Assembly (NCBI RefSeq): GCF_016808335.1 | Contig: NC_053143.1 | Location: forward strand, 6,085,694-6,149,693 | Length of the DNA: 64,000 bases | Direction of reading: 5' to 3' | Source of the DNA: Panicum virgatum | Lineage: Eukaryota; Streptophyta; Magnoliopsida; Poales; Poaceae | Part shown: positions 1-11,070 of the stretch, piece after piece | Numbering within the stretch: the stretch's first letter is position 1 | Layout: the number at the start of each line of letters is the position of its first letter | Position numbers and translations under genes: made by a program | The notes under the pieces: model-generated | Told to the model about the DNA's origin: nothing | What the model saw: the letters and a program-made list of their open reading frames with translations, nothing else | The model's database searches: none

Positions 1-243
1 TGTACTCCTCGTCCCACTCAATCTGGGATGCAATTCTTTCAAGTTCGTCACCACCCTCACCTTGTGGTGCGACATCATCCCTTCGGGACAAGATGGCAAC
101 GATGGATCCATCTACGATTTTTTTTCACTACATAGCCATTGACGATATATTTGAATTTGCAATTTAAATCACAATAAACAAAATGACAATTATAATTAAA
201 TGCATATAAACATTAAAAATTTAGACAAGTGAAATTAACAATA

Positions 244-660
244 CTGACGAAGGAATATCAAATTTCATATCAAATTCAAATGTACATTTGAAATTAACAA
301 TACTAGCGACGTGAATATCACAAGTATAGAATAAATTTTCATTTCATATGTACAAAAATATTTCATATACTCAAATTCACATGCTCAAATTTCATATAAA
401 ATTCAAATGTACATTTGAAATCAAGTATAGAATAAATTTTCATTTCACATGTACAGAAAAATTTCATATACTCAAATTCACATGCTCAAATTTCATATAC
501 TCAAATTTCATATCAAATTCAAATGTACATTTGAAATCAAGTATAGAATAAATTTTCATTTCAAGTGTACAGAAAAACTTCATATACTCAAATTCACATG
601 CTCAAATTTCATATACTCAAATTTCATATCAAATTATATACTAAAATTCTATACTAATAA
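244..660. repeat. AT-rich minisatellite, about three units of 101-116 bp
   Basis: Three successive units start near 351, 451 and 567. Each carries the string TCATATACTCAAATTCACATG and a perfect palindrome TTCAAATGTACATTTGAA. The short open frames here are by-products of the repeat and show no protein-like composition. The flank from 1 to 243 is AT-rich with nothing recognisable. Confidence 0.75.
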
Positions 661-769
661 TTCAACACTCAATTTGCACTAAGGTCCGTGCCAAGATTTT
701 GCACTCAAATTCTATACTCAAATTCACAAACAATTTGCACTAAGGTCCCTGCCAAGATTTTGAAAAAGC

Positions 770-1290
770 AATCGGGCCCTCGGCACCTTCGGCACGGCGT
801 CGGCGGTGAGGCAGGGGTGTGGAGGCGGGGCCGGGGCGAGGAGGAGGAACGCGGGGAGGAGGAGGGCTCGTGGAGGAGTGGCGCCGGCGGCGCCCAACGT
901 CGAGGAACGGCAGCGGCGGCGCTCGGCTGCGGGACGGAGGGGGAGGCACGATGGGCGGATGAGGAGGGCTCGGGGAGAAGCAGCGGCGGCGGTCGTCGTC
1001 GAGGAGGAGGAGGCAGGCCCGGGGCGGAGGCCGGCCTGGAGACGAGCGGCGGGGGCGCGGGTGCGGTGAAGGCCGGATCCGGCGGATCCGCGCGCGCGGA
1101 AAAGGGCTGGGGCCGGGGAAGCACCAAGCGGGCGCGGGGCGAGGAGCAGGAGCGCCAGCGCGGGCCAAGGAGGAGGAGCAGCGGCGCGCGGGGTGAGGAG
1201 GAGGAGCGGCGGCGTGCGGGGAGCACCGGCGGCATGGGGAGAGAGCACGAAAAATTTCGGCAGCCTCCCGATGTCGGTCTGTAGTGCGCC
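770..1290. other. GC-rich block, no recognisable gene
   Basis: An abrupt GC-rich island of about 500 bp in AT-rich DNA. It is open in several frames on both strands, but the translations are low-complexity runs of Arg, Gly, Glu, Ala or Pro, as expected from purine-rich GGCGGAGGAG sequence. Similar GC blocks sit inside other CACTA elements in this window, such as 5990-6430 and 11090-11300, so it may be an internal segment of the left-hand CACTA element. No domain was recognised. Confidence 0.4.
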
Positions 1291-1318
1291 CACGCGTTTG
1301 AAATTTTTCTAAGTCCCA

Positions 1319-2920
1319 ATTGTAGGGGCGGACGGGGGCATCGCCCGCCTCTGGAAATCAATTTGTAGGGGCGGGTGATGCCCCCGCCCGCCCCTGTAAA
1401 TCGATTTCTAGGGGCGGGCTAGGCCCCCGTCCGCCCCTAGAAATCATTTTCCAAAATTATCCCATAGTTCTTTTAATGCAAAACAAATAGTAAAACACAA
1501 CAAAAATATTTGAAAATTTTCCCATAAGTATACTACGCTATGTATCACCATGGAAAAAATATAAAAATTATATTTTACTGCATTTATTGAGAAAAAAGTG
1601 TCCAAACTACAAAGTAACCCTATACACTACATATCAATGTACCCTTAAGACTAACTTTGTATTTTGCTCACTCTTAAACAATGAAAGCATTAAATTATGT
1701 ATTTCATTATTTTCTCTAGGTCTGTAGGTCATCATATTTATATAGCTTAAATTTCATGAATTTTCGATGTGTTTTACTATTTATTTTGCATTAAACGAAT
1801 TTTCAGATGAATTTTGGAAAATAATTTCTAGGGGCGGGCGACGCCACCGCCCGCCCCTGGAAATCAATTTGTAAGGGCGGGCGACGCCCCCGCCCACCCC
1901 TATAAATCGATTTCTAGGGGCGGGCTAGGCCCCCGTCCGCCCCTAGAAATCATTTTCTAAAATTATCCCATACTTCTTTTAATGCAAAACAAATAGTAAA
2001 ACACATCAAAAATATTTGAAATTTTTACCATATGTATACTATGCTATGTATCACCATGGAAAAATATAAAAATTATATTTTACTGCATTTACTGAAAAAA
2101 AAAGTGTCCAAACTACAAAGTAACCCTATACACTACATATCAATGTACCCTTAAGACTAACTTTGTATTTTGCTCACTCTTAAACAATGAAAGCATTAAA
2201 TTATGTATTTCATTATTTTCTCTAGGTCTGTAGGTCAGCATATTTATATGGCTTAAATTTCATGAATTTTCGATGTGTTTTACTATTTATTTTGCATTAA
2301 ACGATTTTTCAGATGAATTTTGGAAAATAATTTCTAGGGGCGGGCGACGCCACCGCCGCCCCTGGAAATCAATTTGTAAGGGCGGGCGATGCCCCCACCC
2401 GCCCCTGTAAATCGATTTCTAGGGGCGGGCTAGGCCCCCGTCCGACCCTAGAAATCATTTTCTAAAATTATCCCATACTTCTTTTAATGCAAAACAAATA
2501 GTAAAACACATCAAAAATATTTGAAATTTTTACCATATGTATACTATGCTATGTATCACCATGGAAAAATATAAAAATTATATTTTACTGCATTTACTGA
2601 AAAAAAGTGTCCAAACTATAAAGTAACCCTATACACTACATATCAATGTACCCTTAAGACTAACTTTATATTTTGCTCACTCTTAAACAATGAAAGCATT
2701 AAATTATGTATTTCATTATTTTCTCTAGGTTTGTAGGTCAGCATATTTCTATGGCTTAAATTTCATGAATTTTCGATGTGTTTTACTATTTATTTTTCAT
2801 TAAACAAATTTTCATATGAATTTTGGAAAATTATTTCTAGGGGCGGGCGATGCCCCCGCCTACCCCTGGAAATCCATTTGTAGGGGCAGGCTAGGCCACC
2901 GTCCACCCCTAGAAATCATT
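1319..2920. repeat. Tandem array of about three 505-bp units with GC-rich hairpin motifs
   Basis: The landmark TTTCTAGGGGCGGGC recurs at 1825, 2331 and 2834, giving periods of 506 and 503 bp, and the segment from about 1319 is a further copy. Each unit is an AT-rich body plus a cluster of imperfect palindromes of the form AGGGGCGGGC...GCCCGCCCCT. Comparable GGGGCGG motifs occur near 8215-8290 on the other side of the TNP2 gene, which suggests subterminal repeats of the left-hand CACTA element amplified in tandem. Confidence 0.75.
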
Positions 2921-3520
2921 TTCCAAAATTATTCCTAAAATTTGTTTTAATGCAAAATAAATAGTAAAAACATCGAAAATTTATGAAATTTTTTCCATAA
3001 TCATATTGTGATTTTGAGAACATAAGAAAAATACTTATGTCACATGTCAATGTATATAGCAAATAGAAGTGTTCATACACAAAGGCCTCAAATGTTAATA
3101 TAGTAACAGGTGACATTCATACTAATAATTATTTCATAATACAGAAATTCATGAGATATTTAAGCTGTAACAATTCTTGATTCGCCATCTTTGTGTGCCC
3201 ATGTCTTGTCGTCTTTTCTTATGCTTGCTTCTATAATCTTCATCTTCTGTGCTAGATCTGTGAAAATGTTTATTTGATCATACTGATTATATTCTTCCAC
3301 ATCGTCGATACCCTCAACTCCGATGATATCTTGTTTTCCAGAGACGACAACATGTTTTGTCTTTTTTTGCAGGATCAGCAACATACAGTACCTGTGCAAC
3401 CTGTGAAGATTGTACCCATGAGTCGTCTTTATAACTAATATTGTTGAGGTCAACAATCATGAATCCATAGCCATCCACCTCAACACCTTTCGGGTGTTTG
3501 ACCCAACGACACCGAAGGAC

Positions 3521-3606
3521 CGGGATTTGTATGTTGGAACCATAGTGCACTTCTCATATATCCCGGGATTTGTATGTTGGAACCATAGTGCACTTCTCAT
3601 ATATCA
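3521..3606. repeat. 43-bp tandem duplication inside the transposase
   Basis: The string CGGGATTTGTATGTTGGAAC occurs at 3521 and again at 3564 and the copies run on without a break. Because 43 is not a multiple of three, it changes frame in the DUF4216-like region, consistent with the frame switch seen there. Confidence 0.85.
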
Positions 3607-5870
3607 TCAATGACACCAAAATATGTTGTATTTTGACTTGTTCTCTCGTCTAAGGCATCAATACAAACACCACTATTCTGGGACACAGTCTTTCTGTCCT
3701 TGGCGGCAGTATAGAATAGATATCCTTTAATATCATACCCTTGCCAGGATGTGATCTGGCTAGATGGGCCAGCTGCCAATCTTTTGAGTGTTTGCTCCTC
3801 CACGGTCTCCCCATCTGGTAGATGCAGGTCCTTCAATCATGCAGTTAGTCGACACTTGTGCTCTCTCATGATCCAATCATCCGAGCGGCCGTTACTCTCT
3901 GCACGAATCATGCTCAAGTGTTCATTGACTAAAGGTGTCATTATCGTGAGGTGCTGCAAGATGCTATAATGTGCTTGCTGCACACCTTTGAAATCTTTGT
4001 CGATGAAGATTTTCCTCCCTACTGTGCCAACACCTTCCAACCTCCCCAAAAATCGTGGAGTTGGCAAATCAATGGACACATTATCCTGTAAGTAACCAAG
4101 GAAAGACTCGATGACTTCCTTAGTACTGTATCCCTCTATCATGGACCCCTCAGGATGAGCACGATTCAATACGTACCAGTTGAGGATGGACATAAAACGC
4201 TCATACGTCCACATTTCATGTAGGTAAAGTGGACCAAGTGCCCGTATCTGATCGACCATGTGAATCATTAGGTGTTCGGTTATATCAAAAAATCTCGAAG
4301 GGAAGCACATCTCGAGCTGTGCCATAGTCTCCCCAATGAATTCTTTCAGATGCTGCAACTCATCTTCGTCGATAACTTTTTGTGAAATCCTATTGAAGAA
4401 GTAACATAACCGAGTGATTACCATCTTTACATATACTGACTTGATCGCTTTGATTGCAATCGGAAGGAACAACATCAGCAACACATGGCAATCATGACAG
4501 TTATAGCCACATAGTGACAAAACTTACATCGACACTAGTTTTCTTATGTTGGACGTGAAACGACTCGGGACTCTGATCCCTTGAAAGCTCTCACACAATG
4601 CCTTCTTCTCATCACGTGTCAAGTTGTAGCTAGCTGGGGGAAGTTCATATCTACCATTCCCTTTATCAACGGGGTGAAGCTCTTTTCTTATCTTCATGGC
4701 TACCAAGTCCTGTCGTGACTTGTACGTATCCTTTGTTTTAACAGATGTATCCAGAAGGAGCCCAATTGTGTTACCAAACACATTCTTCTTGAGGTGCATA
4801 CCATCGATTGCATGGCGGACCTCAAGATCTGCCCAATACAGCAAGTACTTGTAGAAGATGGACTGTTTCTTGAATGGTACGCCTTCGATAGGTGCCTTAT
4901 CTCTCTTTCTCTTCTTCCCATCTTCCTTCTTCTTCCCATAAATGACCTTGACGTTTCGGACCATATTGAAAACATAATGCCCATCTCGTCGATCTGGAGT
5001 AGAATTCAGGGTTGCCATCAAAATGATTATAGAACTTCTTACTTTGGTACCCATGCCCTTCAACCAAGAAGCGTCTGTATCCAAGGTAAACTACCTTTCG
5101 AGAACTCTCAAGGAAAGCTGATACGGTGTCATCCATGCACACCGTGCATCCCGTCCAACCTTTGATCTGCCCTGACAGGACAAACAATGCCTGATAATCA
5201 TGGATAGTGACAAATATAATTGCTCTAAGATTAAAGGGCTGTCGTGCAAAATCATCATATACGTCGATACCCAGCTTTCATAAAGTTTCCATCTCTTGCA
5301 TCAGAGGCTCAAGAAAAATGTCTATATCGATGCCAGGATGCTTGGGTCCCTGTATAAGCACGGATAGCAAAAGATACTTCCTCTTCTGGCTCAGCCATGT
5401 AGGCAGGTTGTACATTGTCAGTATCACTGGCCATGTGCTGTGGGTGCTACTTCTTTCACCAAACGGATTCATTCCATCCGTACTCAACGCGAATCGAACA
5501 TTTCTTGGGTCCTTCCAAATTCCAGATAGTACTTGTCATCGAATTCCTTCCACTGCCGAGCATCAGCTGGATGTCGAAGCTTTCCGTCACCCTTTTTGCA
5601 CTTATCTGAATCCCACCATCACATCAGCTCAACATCTTTTGGGTTCGAGAAGAAACGCCTAAGGCGATCGGAAACTGGGAGGTACCACATAACCATGGCG
5701 GGAATTCTGCCCTGTTTCTCAGAAATGTCTAAAGTAGCGTCATCTGTCTCAATGGAGGCAACACTATTATTCTTCGCCATGTTCCCCTTCCCCTTATTCA
5801 CACCGGTTGGACCTTGATTGTCATCACCACAGTATCCGGCATTATTTTTGTACCGACTTGCGAAACATAC

Positions 5871-6765
5871 CACTACTACAAAAATCCTTTTCTGAGGCGG
5901 GCAAAAAGGCTTTTCCGAGGCAGTTTGCTGCCCGTCTCGGTTAATTGAATAAAAAAATAAAAAGAAACAAAAGCCCGCCTGAGCCCATCGATGGCCTGCC
6001 GAGCCCCTCCGTCGCGCCGCCGGATTCCGCTGCCGCAGCCCCATCCCGCCGCCGGATCCGGCAGCGCCGTCGCTAGATCCGGCCTCGCCGGGCCCGGATC
6101 CGCCCTCGTCGAGCCCGGTTCCGCCGCCCTCCACCGGATCACGGCGAGACGCGGCCGTGGAAGAAGGGTCGCGCCCCCGTGCCACTCGGCCCGCCGCCGG
6201 AGAGCCCACGTGGCCCTACCACGCCAAGCCACTGCTACAAGGGACGCACCCCCTGCAGGGGCGCCGCCGCTGCAGGGGCGTTGCCGCGAGGGGCCCCGCC
6301 GCCATGAGGAGAGCCACCGAAGGGGCCCCGTTGCTGTGAGGGGCGCCACTGCGAGGGCCCCGCCGCCGTGAGGGCCGCGGGGGGTTCCGCTCGCCATGAG
6401 GGCCGGGGGCGCCATGAGCCTGCCGCCGTGAGGGTGCGTGGAAGATAGGAGAGAGAGGAGTGGAGAGAAGAGAGAGTTTACGTGGAGAGAAAAATGAGTG
6501 GAGAGAAACCCTAACTCATCAATATATAGGCTGAAGGTGTCTAGTGGGCTGGTATGGACTTGGGTCTGGGTCTGATTTACCGAGGCAGTTGTATTATAAT
6601 GTCCGCCTCAGTTAATTTATTTTCTGAGGCAGTTTTTTTTAACCGTCTCGGTTAATAAAAAATAACTACCTCGGTTAATCATAGGTATTATCCGAGTCAG
6701 TTTTTTAACGTGCCGCCTCTGAGGCCTTTTCAAAACGCCTCGGTTAATCAGTTTTTGTAGTAGTG
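5871..6765. mobile_element. Non-autonomous CACTA element nested in TNP2 (895 bp)
   Basis: The left end reads CACTACTACAAAAA (5871) and the right end TTTTTGTAGTAGTG (to 6765), a terminal inverted repeat. The flanks carry a 3-bp duplication TAC (5868-5870 and 6766-6768), the size expected for CACTA insertion. Copies of a CCTCGGTTAAT-like motif lie just inside both ends as subterminal repeats, and the centre (about 5990-6430) is GC-rich without a recognisable gene. It encodes no transposase, so it would have been mobilised in trans. It lies between two cysteine codons of the surrounding transposase gene. Confidence 0.9.
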
Positions 6766-7587
6766 TACAGGGCATTTTTTCAAGTCTTTAAAAGCAACCC
6801 CATGATACAATATACAATGATTTGGACATGCATGGATTCTTTCCACACCCATGGTGAACGGGCTGACAAGCTTCTTTGCTCGGTATGTGTTTGCTGGCAC
6901 TTTATTTGGCTTTAGAAGCAAACAACCCAAGATACGCAACAGATCGTTGAAACTACCATCTGACCAACCATGCTTAGCCTTCAGAATCAACAACTCAATT
7001 ACAAAACGAAGTACGGTCCAGTGTTTCGGGCATCCCTTCGATCGCTCATATATATTTTTCTCTGTTGATTTTTCTAACCATATCAAAGTTTGGTAACCCC
7101 CTAGCGTTAGCAACCAATACCTCCGCTTCGGTGTTCTGCAACAACTGGCTCAAAAAATCACCATCATCAATTTCCTCATCACTGCTCTCACCATCGATGG
7201 GCCCATCGTCAACATCATCACCATGGAATTCACCAACACCGTCATCATCACCTTCGCCATCATCATCAATATAAGCATCAAACATTCTGTCAAACTTCTC
7301 GTCTAGTATCATTTCATCCGGTGGATTATTCGCCGGAGGGGGGCATCCGTCTCGCCATGTTTCTTCCAGATCATGTAGTCCTTAACAAATCCACTCACTA
7401 TCACATGCAATCTGATTGTGGTTGGATCGCTGAACACTCTCAAATTCTTGCATGCTTTGCATGGGCAATGTATCCATTGTGTCTTCTCATTTCTTGCATG
7501 CTTCTGCGCAACTTTAATGAATTTATTAAGCACTCCACGAAAATAGGGTTCCATCCTATTTGCCATGTACATCCATGTTCTTTCCAT

Positions 7588-8310
7588 CTATGAACAATAC
7601 CAAATAAATTAAATGCATTAACACATACAAGTTTTAATGTAAATACATGAAAACAAATAAATCAAGTGCCCTAAATTTATATAAATATATACTTATATAT
7701 ATATATATATGCATATGTGTTGAAATTTTTTTATATAACTACTACTAAGTACAAACAATCAAAACTGATCATATTATATTACCACAAAATATTGGAAAAA
7801 GATACAAGTATCTTTGTAAAATAGGAAAAAAAATAAATTTCTTCTCTCTCCTCCATAGATCTTGGGCACTATTTTCTTAAGAATGAGGCTAAAAACTATA
7901 GATTGAGTCCAAATGATAACATAATCTTGTTCTCCTACTAAAATAGCACAACTTCATCCAAAAGTTTGAGGGAAATGGTGTCTCAAATGGCTAATCCACA
8001 CTATGAAGATCTAGATCTAGTTAGAGGCTAATAGAGCTCTATTCGAGCCATAAATCTAACAAAAGAGCTTAGAAATGAGAGAGAAATAGCGTCAACTTAC
8101 CTCCTAGACCCTCCAACTCCAAGGAATTCAACTTGAAACCCCCCCCCCACTTTTTTCTTTTTTTTTGGATCTTGGGGGAGCTCCTCTCCCGACCAAATAA
8201 TGGCGGGTCACCCAATAGGCCGCCCCTACAAATTAAATTTTCAGGGGCGGCACACCCCCTCGGCCGCCCTTGAAAATGGCGAGCATTTTCAGGGACAGGT
8301 GGTAAGATGA
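7588..8310. other. Flank between the two TNP2 genes
   Basis: AT-rich sequence 5' of the minus-strand transposase, with an AT dinucleotide run near 7690-7715 and a run of ten C at 8139-8148. GGGGCGG-type palindromes at about 8215-8290 resemble those of the 505-bp array. No gene was seen. Confidence 0.6.
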
Positions 8311-8326
8311 TACCGATAATATATGG

Positions 8327-10273
8327 TTGACTCACTGTAAGAAGGTTGTATACATGGGTCATCGTCGGTTTCTTCCCATCAGGCATGCGGTACGAAAGAA
8401 GGGCAAGCATTTCAAAGGCCAAACGGACCACCGAACAAAACCGATGCACCGTAGTGGTAAAGACGTCTTCAACATGGTAAAAGATCTAGAAGTTATTTTT
8501 GGAAAGGGGTCTGGTAGCCAACCTGTTCCGAACGAAAACGGAATGGCGCCCATGTGGAAGAAGAAATCTATATTTTGGGAGCTACCATATTGGGAAGTCT
8601 TAGATGTTCGTCATGCAATTGATGTGATGCACCTCACGAAGAATTTTTGCGTCAACCTGATAGCATTCTTGGGAGTGTACGGAAAGACAAAAGATACAGT
8701 AGAAGCACGTCAAGAATTGCAACGTATGGAAGAACGAGATGCCTTACATCCACAACAGCGAGATAATGGACGACAATACTTAAGTCCTGCCAGCTATACT
8801 CTTAGCAAGGAAGAGAAAGAAACCATGTTTGACTGCTTGAGCAGTATAAAGGTTCCATCTGGATACTCATCCAATATAAAAGGAATCTTAAATTTGGCAG
8901 AGAAGAAATTTACAAATCTCAAGTCCCATGACTGCCATGTGCTTATGACCGAACTTCTTCCGGTTGTGCTGCGGGGGATTATGCCTGATAACGTCCGGTT
9001 AACCATCGTGAAGATATGTGCCTTCCTCAACGCAGTTTCTTAGAAGATAATTGACCCGGAGAATTTGATAAAGCTGTAAAACGATGTGGTGCAATGTCTT
9101 GTTGGCTTTGAGCTGATATTTCCACCATCTTTCTTCAACATCATGACACATCTTCTAGTGCACCTTGTCAAAGAGATTGATATCCTCGGACCAGTATTTC
9201 TACACAACATGTTCCCATTCGAAAGGTTCATGGGGGTACTCAAGAAATGTGTTCGTAATAGAGCTCGTCCAGAAGGAAGCATCGCCAGTGCCTACGGAAC
9301 TGAGGAGGTCATTGACTTTTGTGTTGACTTTATTGATGACCTTAAACCGATTGGAGTCCCTGAATCGCGATATGAGAGGAGACTAACTGGAAAGGGTACA
9401 TTAGGAAAGAAATCTTATGTCTGCACAGATGATTTCTCATTCAAGAAAGCGCATTATACGGTTCTTCAACAATCATCCTTGGTTGACCCATATATCGAGG
9501 AACACAAGAAAATTCTGCTCTCCAATTTCCCGGAAAAGTCTGAGGCATGGATTACACGTGAGCACATGAACACTTTCTACAGCTGGTTGCGGAAGCATCT
9601 AATGCATAACATGGATATAAGTGAACAACTGTTCTTATTGGCTAGGGGACCATCTTGGAATATCTTAACATACCAAGGGTACGAGATAAATAGAAACACA
9701 TTTTATACGATAGCCCAAGATAAAAAGAGTACCAACCAAAACAGCGGTGTTCGTATGGATGCCACGGACAATAATGGAAAAAAGGACACATATTACGGCT
9801 ACATTGAAGAGATATGGGAGCTGGATTACGGTCCCAATTTCAAGGTGCCTCTATTTCGTTGCCAATGGGTTAAGCTATCTGGAGGAGGGGTAACAAAAGA
9901 TGAGTATGGGATGACAATAGTTGATCTCAACAATCTTGGGTATAGAGACGAGCCATTTGTCCTAGCCCAGGATGTTGCTCAGGTTTTCTACATTAAGGAC
10001 ATGTCCAGCAAGCCAAAGAAGGGGATAAACAAGCAAAAGGATGAGCCTAAGCGACACATAGTTCTATCAGGAAAGAGAAACATCGTTGGAGTGAAGGACA
10101 AGACAGACTTTTCAGAAGAATATAATAATTTTGTTACCATTCCACCTTTCGAAGTAAATGCTGATCCATGCATCCTGCTAGCCAATAATGATGCTCCATA
10201 CTTGCGCCGTGATCATAATCAAGGGACATTTGTGAAGAGAAAGTCTGTTACCGCTAATCCTTCATGTACTTGA
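8327..10273 (+). pseudogene. TNP2-like CACTA transposase, 5'-truncated and with two stops
   Basis: The open frame enters in the middle of the Transposase_21 domain, so the N-terminal domain and the first part of the core are absent; there is no credible ATG at the left edge. It continues through DUF4218 (about 9086-9560, with the motif RARPEGS) and DUF4216 (about 9770-9990, with YYGYIEEIWELDYG) to a natural stop at 10273. Two stops, TAG at 9041-9043 and TAA at 9077-9079, lie in one otherwise continuous frame. Comparison with the minus-strand copy suggests glutamine codons (CAG, CAA) that mutated C to T. The downstream half is otherwise intact, so the decay is fairly recent. Confidence 0.85.
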
Positions 10274-10880
10274 ATCATTTGATATTATTGTATAAAAACA
10301 TAATCGCAATTCGAATACTTTTATTATATATGTACTGTACAATTATACTTTATGTGTTATATATATTATTTTATATATTTTTCACTTAATTACTAGACTC
10401 AATTATAATTTTCATTCAATAATGGATTACTCAACAAATTTTATTTATTTCATGAAATTACATTCACATTAATACACTATACTCTCTCACTAACACACAC
10501 AATCTCACTAACACACACTATCTCTCAAACTCACACACTACTCATTAATATCATGAAATTGCTTAATTTTATCTAAAATTCACTTTTTAAACGTTAATAT
10601 CGTGATAGAATCCACTTTCTGTCGAAAAGCAATAGTTTGAAAAAAAAATTCACCTAATATATTTTTGCATGGTCAAAATAACAAATATGATTTCAAAAAA
10701 GTTAGATATTTCATTGACCCAATCACTTGAATGAAAATTAATTATTTTTGTTGCGTGTATCAAGTTTATATAGAGATAAGAAATTTTGTTCCATAATTTT
10801 TGGAATCATAATTTTATTAACTGAATTAACAAATGAAAGCCAATTTTAAAAGAGAAGAAAAAAAACAAAAACAAACATAA
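10274..10880. other. AT-rich spacer with a CACTAACACACA-type simple repeat
   Basis: No gene was seen. About 10480-10545 is an imperfect ACTAACACACA/CTCTC simple repeat; the rest is AT-rich. Confidence 0.6.
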
Positions 10881-10904
10881 CATTAGGCGGGAACGAGGGA
10901 AAAC

Positions 10905-11070
10905 GGCCCCTTTTGTCCCGGGTGGTAGATCTACCCGGGACTAAAGGTGGGCCGCGGGCTGGGAATTTTCCCGGCCCGCCCAAAAGCCCCTTTTGTCCCG
11001 GGTGAAGCCACCACCCGGGACAAAAGGACCTTTTGTCCCGGGTGGTGGCTTCACCCGGGACAAAAGGCCC
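10905..11070. repeat. CACTA subterminal inverted-repeat array with a 79-bp palindrome
   Basis: Several CCTTTTGTCCCGGG / CCCGGGACAAAAGG pairs. The units 10989-11027 and 11029-11067 are 39 bp each and exact reverse complements with one base between them; each unit is itself nearly self-complementary at its ends. A transcript through here would fold into a long perfect hairpin. Family knowledge: such GGGACAAAAG arrays are transposase-binding subterminal repeats of grass CACTA elements. Confidence 0.85.

Larger units (their letters stand above)
3160..7587 (-). pseudogene. TNP2-like CACTA transposase, broken
   Basis: This is the remnant of the large DDE-type transposase of plant CACTA elements. 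Reading leftwards from 7587 the order is: a transposase-associated domain with a CPCKAC cysteine motif; an Asp/Glu-rich stretch near 7200; the Transposase_21 core (about 7113 to 4524, interrupted at 6766-5871); a DUF4218-like block about 4520-3837 with the family motif RAHPEGS; and a DUF4216-like block about 3780-3330. The reading frame changes several times (for example around 3600, 3836, 4520 and 7110), and a complete smaller transposon splits it. A 43-bp tandem duplication at 3521-3606 also shifts the frame. The protein cannot be made intact; the family assignment is firm, the exact start is not. Confidence 0.85.
1300..8310 (-). mobile_element. Left CACTA (En/Spm) DNA transposon, decayed
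   Basis: The extent is inferred from a TNP2-type transposase on the minus strand (3160-7587), flanked by related GGGGCGG palindromic repeats at about 1319-2920 and 8215-8290. No CACTA terminal sequence was found at either edge, so both ends are approximate. The right edge abuts a second, oppositely oriented CACTA element near 8310, and one may have inserted into or recombined with the other. Confidence 0.55.

Noticed and set aside
688..1361. Long open frames of up to 218 codons on both strands in the GC-rich block.
   Set aside because: Low-complexity Arg/Gly/Pro translations in several frames at once, no domain, typical of GC-rich repeats.
1370..2920. A CRISPR-like array suggested by regularly spaced repeats.
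   Set aside because: Units are 505 bp with divergent copies in a plant nuclear context; there are no spacers or cas genes.
7684..7715. AT dinucleotide run as a promoter TATA box for the minus-strand transposase.
   Set aside because: It is a simple repeat with no other promoter evidence.
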